A stretch of DNA of 64,000 nucleotides from Sphingomonas sp. M1-B02 (lineage in GTDB: Bacteria > Pseudomonadota > Alphaproteobacteria > Sphingomonadales > Sphingomonadaceae). Position numbers and translations under genes: made by a program. The DNA lies in NCBI RefSeq assembly GCF_026167525.1, contig NZ_CP110679.1, forward strand, positions 1,550,001 through 1,614,000, read 5' to 3'. This document shows, piece by piece, positions 1 through 7,172 of this stretch. The notes beneath the pieces were generated by a model, which saw nothing but the letters and a program-made list of their open reading frames with translations, was not told the DNA's origin and did no database searches. Every line of letters starts with the position of its first letter. The stretch's first letter is position 1.

Positions 1-407
1 GTGCGTCGCCGCTGCTGGCGAACAAGGTGTTTCTCGAAGCCGCAGCGGGCATCCTCGCTGTCGAAGCCTATCATGCGGCGATCATCCGCACGACGCTCTA
101 TGCAAAGGGCATGGCGACGCCGACGGCGATGATCGGAACCCGTACGATCATCGAAGCCACCGAGAGCGTCTCCGGCGCGCGCGACAGCCTAGACGGTGCG
201 AGCGACCTGGATCAGGGCGTCCGCGCCACGGGTTCGGGCGCAACAACCGCGAGCAATATCGCGCCGTTGGACGCCGACGGGATCGCCTACAGCCGCTCGC
301 CCGGCCAGGTCCTTAACATTGTCTATCTCAATCGGGCTGCGGTCACCGGGGGCGGCTTCTTCCCCGCCGGTGTCAACGGGACCTTGCGCCTGAGCGCAGC
401 CAACTGA
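1..407 (+). CDS. Ferritin-like domain protein, 3' part only
   Basis: The reading frame is open from base 3 and runs to a TGA at 405-407, so the gene starts before the window. The visible 134 codons match the C-terminal third of the next gene almost residue for residue (NKVFLEAAAGILA, EAYHA, PTAMIGTRTIIEATESVSGA, GGFFPAGVNGTLRLS). The AEAYHA stretch carries Glu and His residues of the last helix of the ferritin-like (Ferritin_2 type) bundle. It is therefore the upstream member of a tandem duplication, with 23 bp between stop and next start. The function is unknown; family members are exported and often sit near stress genes. Metal binding is inferred from the family only. Confidence 0.8.
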   Translation, partial: ASPLLANKVFLEAAAGILAVEAYHAAIIRTTLYAKGMATPTAMIGTRTIIEATESVSGARDSLDGASDLDQGVRATGSGATTASNIAPLDADGIAYSRSPGQVLNIVYLNRAAVTGGGFFPAGVNGTLRLSAAN

Positions 408-430
408 AATCTCTGAGGGAGCTAATCGTC

Positions 431-1447
431 ATGAATGAGCACGACTTGGTCCTCGAGGTTCTCGAGGCACGCGAAAAGCGTCAGGCGGACCGCCGCCGTT
501 TCATCAAGGTTGCCGGGGCTGCCTCCGCAGCCGTCGCCGGCGCCTCCATCTTGAGCGCCTGCAGTGGTGGCAATGACGACAGCGATGTCTTCACGCCGAT
601 CATCACGCCAACGCCGACCCCGGCGCCGGCGATCACCGATCAGGACGTTCTGAACTTCGCGCTCAACCTCGAATATCTCGAAGCGCAATTCTATTCCTTC
701 GCGGCATTCGGCACCGGGCTCCCCGCCAATATCCTGGGCGGCGCCGGTACCCAAGGTGCGGTGACGGGGGGCCGTCAGGTCGCCTTCACCGATCCGCTCG
801 TGGCACAATATGCCCGCGAGATTGCCGCCGACGAAGTCGCACATGTCCGCTTTCTGCGCACCGCCATCGGCGCGACTGCGGTTTCGCAGCCGGCCATCGA
901 TATCGGCAGCTCGGCGACGAGCGCCTTCTCGGCCGCCGCGCAGGCGGCGGGGGTGATCCCGGCGGGGGCGGCGTTCGATCCGTATGCGAGCGACGAAGCC
1001 TTCCTGCTCGGCGCCTTCATCTTCGAGGATGTCGGCGTGACTGCCTATAAGGGCGCATCGCCGCTGATCACCAACAAGACCTTCCTGGAGGCGGCAGCCG
1101 GCATCCTTGCCGCCGAGGCCTATCATGCCGGGCTGGTGCGCACCGTGCTCTATCGCAAGGGCATCAATGCCCCAACCGCGATGATCGGAACGAAGACGAT
1201 CATCGAGGCCACCGAGAGCGTCTCCGGCGCGCGCGACAGCCTCGACGGCGCAAGCGATCTCGACCAGGGCGTCCGCGCGATCGGCACCGCTTCGAACATC
1301 GTGCCGGCCGATTCGAGCGGCGTGGCGTTCAGCCGTACCACCGGCCAGGTCCTCAACATCGCCTATCTCAACCGCATGGCCACCGATCGGGGCGGCTTTT
1401 TCCCCGCCGGCGTCAACGGTTCGATCCGCCTGAGCATGGGCAACTAA
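431..1447 (+). CDS. Tat-exported ferritin-like lipoprotein
   Basis: This is a 338-residue protein with a twin-arginine signal (R21-R22-R23-F-I-K) followed by a hydrophobic stretch and a lipobox-like LSAC with Cys44, so export as a folded lipoprotein is likely. A Thr/Pro linker (TPTPTPAPA) precedes a ferritin-like bundle with the hallmark NLEYLEAQFY, a second helix with DEVAHVRFL, a third with EDVGVTAY and a fourth with AEAYHAG. These Glu/His positions fit a di-metal site. A GAGGGA-type ribosome site precedes ATG 431. It is the second copy of a tandem pair. The physiological role is unknown; iron or oxidative-stress handling is inference. Confidence 0.85.
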   Translation: MNEHDLVLEVLEAREKRQADRRRFIKVAGAASAAVAGASILSACSGGNDDSDVFTPIITPTPTPAPAITDQDVLNFALNLEYLEAQFYSFAAFGTGLPANILGGAGTQGAVTGGRQVAFTDPLVAQYAREIAADEVAHVRFLRTAIGATAVSQPAIDIGSSATSAFSAAAQAAGVIPAGAAFDPYASDEAFLLGAFIFEDVGVTAYKGASPLITNKTFLEAAAGILAAEAYHAGLVRTVLYRKGINAPTAMIGTKTIIEATESVSGARDSLDGASDLDQGVRAIGTASNIVPADSSGVAFSRTTGQVLNIAYLNRMATDRGGFFPAGVNGSIRLSMGN

Positions 1448-1507
1448 CATAATCGGGACGGGCGGGGGATGCGACGGCGTCCCCCGCGCCGCAACAGGGA
1501 GAAAAAT

Positions 1508-2320
1508 ATGCGCACTCTGATCCTCGCGACGTCCGGTCTGATGACCCTTGCCGCGCCTGCCGCTTACGCGCAGGAATTTAACGGGCCCTATTTCGGCGGC
1601 TCGATCGGCTATGGCATCTCAAAGGGCGGCGATGACGAGCGGATCCGCTTCGATCGCGGCTTCGACGGCAGCGAAGACGTCATTACCACCACGGCCGGCA
1701 CGGATGCCTTCTCGCCCGGTTTCTGTGGCGGTTCTGCGACCTCATCCGCCAATTCCGATTGCGAAAAGGACGACGGCGGCATCGAGTTCCACCTGCGCGC
1801 AGGATATGACGTGCAGTTCGGCAACTTCGTTGTCGGCGTTGTCGGCGAGTTCGGCCGCAGCACGGTGCAGGACAGCGTCAGCAGCTTCAGCACGACGCCT
1901 GCATCCTATACGATGACGCGTACGATCGATCTCGAGGGTAGCGTGCGCGCACGTCTGGGCTATGTGCTCGGCGAGAAGACCCTGGCTTATGTGACCGGCG
2001 GTCCGGCTTATGCGAAGATCGACAATCGCTTCTCGACGAGCAACACCGCCAACGCCTTTTCGGACAATGGCAAGTCGGAGAGCTGGGGCTTCACCGCCGG
2101 TGGCGGGCTCGAGCGCAGCATCGCTGAAGGCGTGTCGATCGGCGTCGAATATCTCTATTCGCGCTACAAGGACGATGACTATCGCGTACGCGTGACGCGG
2201 GGCGCGGCAAATGCGATCAACCCGTTCATCCTGTTCGGCGCGCCGGGTACGGAGTTCCAGCGCGAGGAAGAGCGGTTCGATTTCCACGCAGTGCGGGCAA
2301 CCGTCGCCTTCCGCTTCTGA
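1508..2320 (+). CDS. Outer-membrane beta-barrel protein
   Basis: The protein has 270 residues when started at ATG 1508, which has AACAGGGAGA just upstream; an in-frame ATG at 1469 gives a charged N-terminus and lacks a ribosome site. A signal peptide (MRTLILATSGLMTLAAPAAYA, cleavage after AYA) is followed by alternating hydrophobic strands (GPYFGGSIGYG, GIEFHLRAGYDVQFGNFVVGVVGEFG, GSVRARLGYVLG, FTAGGGLERSIAEGVSIGVEYLYSRY) and a C-terminal FHAVRATVAFRF ending in Phe. These are marks of a small 8-strand barrel (porin-family or opacity-like). It lies 60 bp behind the ferritin-like gene and could be co-transcribed. No specific function can be read. Confidence 0.8.
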   Translation: MRTLILATSGLMTLAAPAAYAQEFNGPYFGGSIGYGISKGGDDERIRFDRGFDGSEDVITTTAGTDAFSPGFCGGSATSSANSDCEKDDGGIEFHLRAGYDVQFGNFVVGVVGEFGRSTVQDSVSSFSTTPASYTMTRTIDLEGSVRARLGYVLGEKTLAYVTGGPAYAKIDNRFSTSNTANAFSDNGKSESWGFTAGGGLERSIAEGVSIGVEYLYSRYKDDDYRVRVTRGAANAINPFILFGAPGTEFQREEERFDFHAVRATVAFRF

Positions 2321-2538
2321 ACAAGCGGTCCCTCAGGGAGGTCGTGCAGCTGGCGTCCAGCTGACGTTGGCCTCCCGCTTGGCGTCGTTGCGAGCTGGCG
2401 CGCCCTCGAGTTCGGTAACCGCGCCCGCAGGAGCAATCTGTACCCGCGACGCGAACGGCCATCACTTGAGGGGCGTGTTCAAGCGCAACTTCCCCTATAC
2501 GATCCACGCGTGCCAGGGGTGGATGCCCAAGGTTGCAT

Positions 2539-4110
2539 TTACCCCAGCTTCATTCCCGCTTGCCCATTCTCCACCGTGAACCGGGCTATGTCGGACGCAG
2601 CCGAGAGTGGGTCCCGCACTTCCGAGAGACCTCGAAACGCGACGTCGCAGCGCCCGGGGGTGAGGTCCATGCGGGCATATCCGCGAACCTGATTTTCGGC
2701 GAAATGGAAGCCGGGATTGTTGGCGGCATTCTGCTTTAGCATCGTGTCGCGGGCGCCCGAGGTGAGCGAGCCACCTACGAACTCCGACGCAATTATTCGA
2801 TCGTGCTTGTCCGGGTCGAAATGATCGCCTGCGACAAAGGAATGGATGTCACCGCTCAGTACGATCGGGTTCGGCGTGCCAGCGTCGCGCCAGCGTCGAA
2901 GCACGCGATCTCTTGCCGCGGTGTACCCATCCCAGCTATCGCTATTGTAGACGCTCGGACCCTGCTCAGCATCGTCGAAGGGAATGCGGAGCTGCGATTT
3001 CATCAATGTCTGCTGCGACAGCAGGTTCCACCGAGCGCGCGTGTCCTGCAGCCGGTCGAGTAGCCACCGTTCCTGGGCCTGGCCGAGAAGCGATCGGTCG
3101 GCCCGATGGCGCTCGGGGCAGTCGCGGATCAGCCCCACTGTCGGCTTGCGATTCGCTATTAGGTCCGCCGGCTGGCAGGGCGGCAGGTCGCGATACTGGC
3201 GATCGTCGATCACCTGAAACTGGGCAAGTCGACCCCAGTCGACCGTGCGATAGAGCCGCATCGCGGCGCCCTTTGGCGTCGCCGCCCGCCGCAGCGGCAT
3301 GTGCTCAAAATAGGCCTGATAGGCTGCGGCGCGACGCGCGAGGAAGGCGGCCGGATCGTGCTGGAACTTGTTGCTGTCACCCCCATAATTGTCCTCGACC
3401 TCATGATCGTCCCAGGTCATGACCCAGGGGGCGGCGTGGTGCGCGGCCTGAAGCAGCGGATCGCCTTTGTACGTCGCGTATCGCGCCCGATAGCCTGCGA
3501 GGTCGCGCGGCTCCGCATTCTGGTGCCGGCGGACGCCGCGGTCGCCTGGCTTTCCTTCGTAGATATAGTCGCCGAGGAAGATGATGAGGTCGGGTTCGTC
3601 CGCTACCATGTGGCGGTAGGCGGCATAATGGCCGGCCTCGTAATGCTGGCACGATGCGAAGGCGATGCGCAGCCGTCCGGGCATGGCATCGGCGGCCGGG
3701 GCGGTGCGGGTTCGACCGACGGGGCTCGCGACACCCCCGGCGATGAAGCGATAGAAATAGGTCCGGTCGGGGGCCAGGCCCTCGATCTCGGCATGGACCG
3801 AATGGCCCCAGGCAGGCTCTGCGACTATCGTACCACTGCGCGGTGCTCGGAAGCTTTCGTCCGCGCTGATTTCCCATCGGACCGGGACAGCCACCGGATC
3901 CATGCCGCCGTGGCTCGCGAGCGGATCGGGCGCCAGGCGTGTCCACAGCACGACGCCGTCCGGACGCGGATCGCCCGAGGCGACTCCAAGCGTGAACGGG
4001 TAGGCCTGCGCCATTGCAGCGCGCAGTTCGCGCGTGCCGAGAAGCGAGGCGGTGCCGATGAAGGCGGCCGCCGTGAAGCTCCGTCGGCTGAGAGGAGGCA
4101 GCGTCATCAT
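2539..4110 (-). CDS. phoD: PhoD-like alkaline phosphatase/phosphodiesterase
   Basis: The protein has 523 residues starting at ATG 4110. The start is fixed by an ATGA overlap with the stop of the upstream MFS gene and a GGAGCGAG site inside that gene. It carries a Tat signal (SRRSFTAAAF), the PhoD N-terminal domain (GVASGDPRPDGVVLWTRL) and the metallophosphatase core: FASCQHYEAGHY, FLGDYIYEG, MTWDDHEVEDNYGG and LSGDIHSFVAGDHF. These Asp/His motifs bind the Fe/Ca centre of PhoD enzymes. It is the last gene of a sulfatase-MFS-phoD operon, so it may remove phosphate from glycan-derived material or act as a general periplasmic phosphodiesterase. The true substrate is unknown. Confidence 0.88.
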   Translation of the reverse strand: MMTLPPLSRRSFTAAAFIGTASLLGTRELRAAMAQAYPFTLGVASGDPRPDGVVLWTRLAPDPLASHGGMDPVAVPVRWEISADESFRAPRSGTIVAEPAWGHSVHAEIEGLAPDRTYFYRFIAGGVASPVGRTRTAPAADAMPGRLRIAFASCQHYEAGHYAAYRHMVADEPDLIIFLGDYIYEGKPGDRGVRRHQNAEPRDLAGYRARYATYKGDPLLQAAHHAAPWVMTWDDHEVEDNYGGDSNKFQHDPAAFLARRAAAYQAYFEHMPLRRAATPKGAAMRLYRTVDWGRLAQFQVIDDRQYRDLPPCQPADLIANRKPTVGLIRDCPERHRADRSLLGQAQERWLLDRLQDTRARWNLLSQQTLMKSQLRIPFDDAEQGPSVYNSDSWDGYTAARDRVLRRWRDAGTPNPIVLSGDIHSFVAGDHFDPDKHDRIIASEFVGGSLTSGARDTMLKQNAANNPGFHFAENQVRGYARMDLTPGRCDVAFRGLSEVRDPLSAASDIARFTVENGQAGMKLG

Positions 4111-5411
4111 CTCGCTCCATTGGGCGCAGCGACGGGAAGACGTCGCTCGATCAAGAATATTCCCGCCGCCGTGACCGCAAGTCCGGCTGCGAGCAGCAGC
4201 ATCGGCGCAAAGGCATCGCCCGTCAGCGTGGCGATGCGGGGCACCACCGCCTGAGCGACAAACCCGCCGAGATTGCCCGTGGCGTTGATCACAGCGAAGC
4301 CCGCGGCTGCCCCCGCGCCGGTAAGGAAGCGAGGCGGCAGCGTCCAGAAGATCGGCTGTCCCGCGAAGATTGCGCAGGCGGCCAGGATTAATGCTGCGAA
4401 CTTCAACGGCGGAGCGGCCAGCATCACGCTCAGGATCAGCGCCGCCGCGCCGATCAGTGGCGGCACGACGGCGTGCCAACGCGAGTGGCTGCGCCGGGCG
4501 GCGTCGCGCGGCACCAGCCACAGCGCGACGGCGACGAGCAGCCAGAGCAACGCATTGAGCAGCCCGTTGGCGGTGTTGCCCACGCCCATGTCGCGCACCA
4601 CGGTAGGCAGCCAATAACTGAGGCCATAAGCGGCGAGCGGGTAACCGAGAAACGTCAGCCCCAGCAGCAGCACGCGCGGATTGACGGCGGCGCGAAGCGC
4701 ATGATCGCTGCCGGGATTTTTGACTGCGGCACGCTCGCGGTCCAACTCCTCTTTAAGCCAGGACTTTTGGTCGGGCGTCAGAAACGGCGCGACTTCGGGA
4801 CCGCGCGGCAGCAGCCACAGCACGACCGGCGCCATCAGGATTGCGGGAAGGCCCGTGGTGATGAACAGCCATTCCCAGCCCCGCAGCCCCCCCATCCCAT
4901 CGAGATCGAGCAGAACGCCGCCGATGGTCGCGCCGGTCGCATTGGCAAAGGGCTGGGCAAGCATGAACATGCCGACCGCCCGCCCCCGATGCGCCGATGG
5001 ATACCAGAGCGTCAGCGCATAGAGGACCCCGGGGAACAGCCCTGCCTCGGCCACGCCAAGCAGGAACCGCAAGATATAGAAGGTGGTCGCATCGCGCGTG
5101 AAGGCCAGCATCACCGTGACGGCACCCCAGCTCACCATGATCCGTGCGAACCATCTCGGCGCGCCGACACGGGCGAGGAAGATGTTGCTCGGTAGCTCGA
5201 ACAGGAAATAGCCGATGAAGAAGAGCGACGCACCCAACCCGAAGACGGCTTCGCTCATACCCAGATCCTCGGCCATCTGGAGCTTGGCGAAGGAGACGTT
5301 CTGCCGATCGATATAGGCGATGAGATAGACGAATCCGAGCAGCGGCATCAGCCGCCAGGAGACGGTTCGCAGCGTGGAGACGGCCATATCCGCGGGAGGC
5401 TGCTTCGTCAC
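4107..5411 (-). CDS. MFS transporter, anion:cation symporter family
   Basis: This is a 434-residue, about 12-helix permease. The N-terminal signature (LIAYIDRQNVSFAKLQM, GASLFFIGYFLFELPSNIFLARVG) and the GVAEAGLFPGVLYALTLWYPSAHRGRAVG segment are typical of the ACS family, which carries hexuronates, galactonate and related acids with protons. The start is GTG 5411, overlapping the TGA of the upstream sulfatase (GTGA), and the 3' end overlaps phoD (ATGA), so the three genes are translationally coupled. Given the neighbouring sulfatases and kduI, uptake of a uronate or other acidic sugar is a reasonable inference. Confidence 0.88.
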   Translation of the reverse strand: MTKQPPADMAVSTLRTVSWRLMPLLGFVYLIAYIDRQNVSFAKLQMAEDLGMSEAVFGLGASLFFIGYFLFELPSNIFLARVGAPRWFARIMVSWGAVTVMLAFTRDATTFYILRFLLGVAEAGLFPGVLYALTLWYPSAHRGRAVGMFMLAQPFANATGATIGGVLLDLDGMGGLRGWEWLFITTGLPAILMAPVVLWLLPRGPEVAPFLTPDQKSWLKEELDRERAAVKNPGSDHALRAAVNPRVLLLGLTFLGYPLAAYGLSYWLPTVVRDMGVGNTANGLLNALLWLLVAVALWLVPRDAARRSHSRWHAVVPPLIGAAALILSVMLAAPPLKFAALILAACAIFAGQPIFWTLPPRFLTGAGAAAGFAVINATGNLGGFVAQAVVPRIATLTGDAFAPMLLLAAGLAVTAAGIFLIERRLPVAAPNGAR

Positions 5412-6916
5412 GAGGCGGGGCCATAGCGCGGCAGCGACGCCATCCAGCGCTTCAGCCGCTCGAGCAGGCGATCGCGCACCGCCGGATTTTGGACACCCAC
5501 TTCGCGCGCTTCACCGGGATCGGCAGCCAGATCATAGAGTTGGGGGGCGTTGCCGCCCGCTTCCGCGAGCAATTTCCAGTTGCCGTCACGCACGGCGAAG
5601 CGGGGAGAAATATCGCGCGGCTGCGACGACAGCCCGGGCTGCGCCACGGCGCCCTCCTTGCCATAGGCCCAGAAGAGCGGCGGCCGGCGATCGACCGACT
5701 TGCCCGCCAAGACGGGCGAAAGGTCCACGCCGTCGGCGCCATCGGGCGTGCGCGCGCCGGCGACGTGGGCAAGCGTGGGAAGCAGGTCGACGCCATGCCC
5801 GACCGTCCGTTCGTCGCGATGCCCCTTCTTCGCACCCGCGGGCCAGGACAGGATCAGGGGCTGGCGGATTCCGCCTTCGAACAGGCTGAACTTCCGGCCC
5901 CGCAGACCGCCCGAACTCCCCGGAGCCGTATTGCCGTTCCGATAGTAACGCGGGAGCGGCGAAGGGCCATTGTCCGAGGTGACGACGATCAGCGTATTGT
6001 CGAACTCGCCCATCTGCTTCAGCCGCTCGATCAGGCGGCCGAGCTCCAAGTCCATCTTCACGAGCGCGGCGAGGAAGCGATCGTCGTCCGAGCTCGTGCC
6101 CTTGCCCATCACCTGCGACAATGCCGCTTCGCCGGCCGCCCAGGGATCATGTACGTCGTTGAGCCAGAGGTTTACGAACCAGGGCTTGTCGGCATTTCGT
6201 GCGACGAAATCGACCGTCATGTCGCAATAGAGTTGGGTCAGATTCGCCTTGAGTTCCCAGAAGCGGGGGCCGTTGCCTAATCTGTCGGACTGTTCGGCCA
6301 GGCCCCGCTCTTCGTCCGAGACCAGCACGCGCGGGCCGAGCCCCTCGAACGTCGTGAAACCCTGATCGAACCCATAGGCCGTCGGGCGCGGGGCATCGCC
6401 GATATCGCGGCCGCCCCCCAAATGCCATTTGCCGAAATGGGCGGTCGTATAGCCCGCCGACTTGAGCGTGCGCGCGATCGTGGGGAGCTTGGGATCGAGC
6501 CAGTCGGCCTGGCCGAGTTCGACATTCTTGGCGCGATTCGCCGTTATCCCGACGAAATTGACTTCCGCTGGAAAGCGCCCGGTGAGGAAGCCTGCGCGCG
6601 ACGACGAGCAGATCGGCGCCGCGTCGTAGAACTGAGTGAGCAGCACGCCTTCGCGCGCGAGCCGATCGAGATTGGGGGTCTCCACCTTGCGGTTGCCCAT
6701 GATCGACAGGTCGCCAAAGCCCATATCGTCGACCAGGACGAAGAGGATGTTCGGGCGCTGTGCGGGTTTGGCGGGGCGGTCCCCGCCGGCCCTCTCCTGC
6801 GCAGTTACCGGCGCCGCGACAATGCCCGCAGTGACCGCGAGCGCAAGCGCTGCCCCCTGCAGGAGGCGCGCGGCCCGGATGCGCCGCGTCGGCCGGAAAC
6901 CATTCTGTTCGCGCAT
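5408..6916 (-). CDS. Type I sulfatase (arylsulfatase family)
   Basis: The protein has 502 residues from ATG 6916, chosen because GGGGAGAGG lies 4 bp upstream; an ATG 30 bp earlier lacks such a site. The N-terminus is a long signal (RAARLLQGAALALAVTAGIV). The sulfatase core is intact: metal ligands in LVDDMGFGDL (Asp63, Asp64), the formylglycine motif C103-S-S-S-R107 followed by AGFLTGR, GKWHLGG, and TSDNGPSP. Cys103 must be oxidised to formylglycine, which the FGE gene at 10125 could do. It heads an operon with an ACS-type MFS gene and phoD. It is very similar in layout to the sulfatase at 11106-12596, so the two are paralogues. The glycan substrate is unknown. Confidence 0.93.
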   Translation of the reverse strand: MREQNGFRPTRRIRAARLLQGAALALAVTAGIVAAPVTAQERAGGDRPAKPAQRPNILFVLVDDMGFGDLSIMGNRKVETPNLDRLAREGVLLTQFYDAAPICSSSRAGFLTGRFPAEVNFVGITANRAKNVELGQADWLDPKLPTIARTLKSAGYTTAHFGKWHLGGGRDIGDAPRPTAYGFDQGFTTFEGLGPRVLVSDEERGLAEQSDRLGNGPRFWELKANLTQLYCDMTVDFVARNADKPWFVNLWLNDVHDPWAAGEAALSQVMGKGTSSDDDRFLAALVKMDLELGRLIERLKQMGEFDNTLIVVTSDNGPSPLPRYYRNGNTAPGSSGGLRGRKFSLFEGGIRQPLILSWPAGAKKGHRDERTVGHGVDLLPTLAHVAGARTPDGADGVDLSPVLAGKSVDRRPPLFWAYGKEGAVAQPGLSSQPRDISPRFAVRDGNWKLLAEAGGNAPQLYDLAADPGEAREVGVQNPAVRDRLLERLKRWMASLPRYGPAS

Positions 6917-7013
6917 GTGCCTCTCCCCTGTTTTCGCGCCTGTCATCGTCGCTCAAGCAAGCGTCAACAGCATCCGAACGACCAAGAAAGGGCCGAACTG
7001 GGCACATTAAAGC

Positions 7014-7032
7014 AATAAATCATATTTATCTT
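7014..7032. promoter_or_regulatory. AT-rich inverted repeat in divergent sulfatase/TonB promoter region
   Basis: ATAAAT (7015-7020) and ATTTAT (7024-7029) form a perfect inverted repeat with CAT between them. The site lies between the divergently transcribed sulfatase and TonB receptor genes. AATAAATCAT (7014-7023) recurs at 41855-41864 before the mannosidase operon, and TATTTATCTT (7023-7032) recurs at 14671-14680 before another sulfatase pair. Recurrence upstream of polysaccharide operons suggests a shared operator, but AT-richness alone could also reflect promoter composition. Confidence 0.4.
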
Positions 7033-7172
7033 GACAGGGCGGCGCGCGCATCGCAAGGGGCAATCTTGTGTAAATTTCGATGGGGCAAAACTGCTTCTAA
7101 CTATTTGGTTATAGTCAGTAAATTGCAACAAAAGGCGGCCAAAGACCGCCAACGAACAGGGAGTGGGCGATC

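Noticed and set aside
3301..4254. Long plus-strand frame opposite the phoD gene
   Set aside because: Shadow of a clear PhoD coding region in GC-rich DNA; no ribosome site or domain.
7031..7036. TTGACA as a sigma-70 -35 box before TonB receptor 1
   Set aside because: No acceptable -10 hexamer at 16-18 bp, so it is not called as a promoter by itself.
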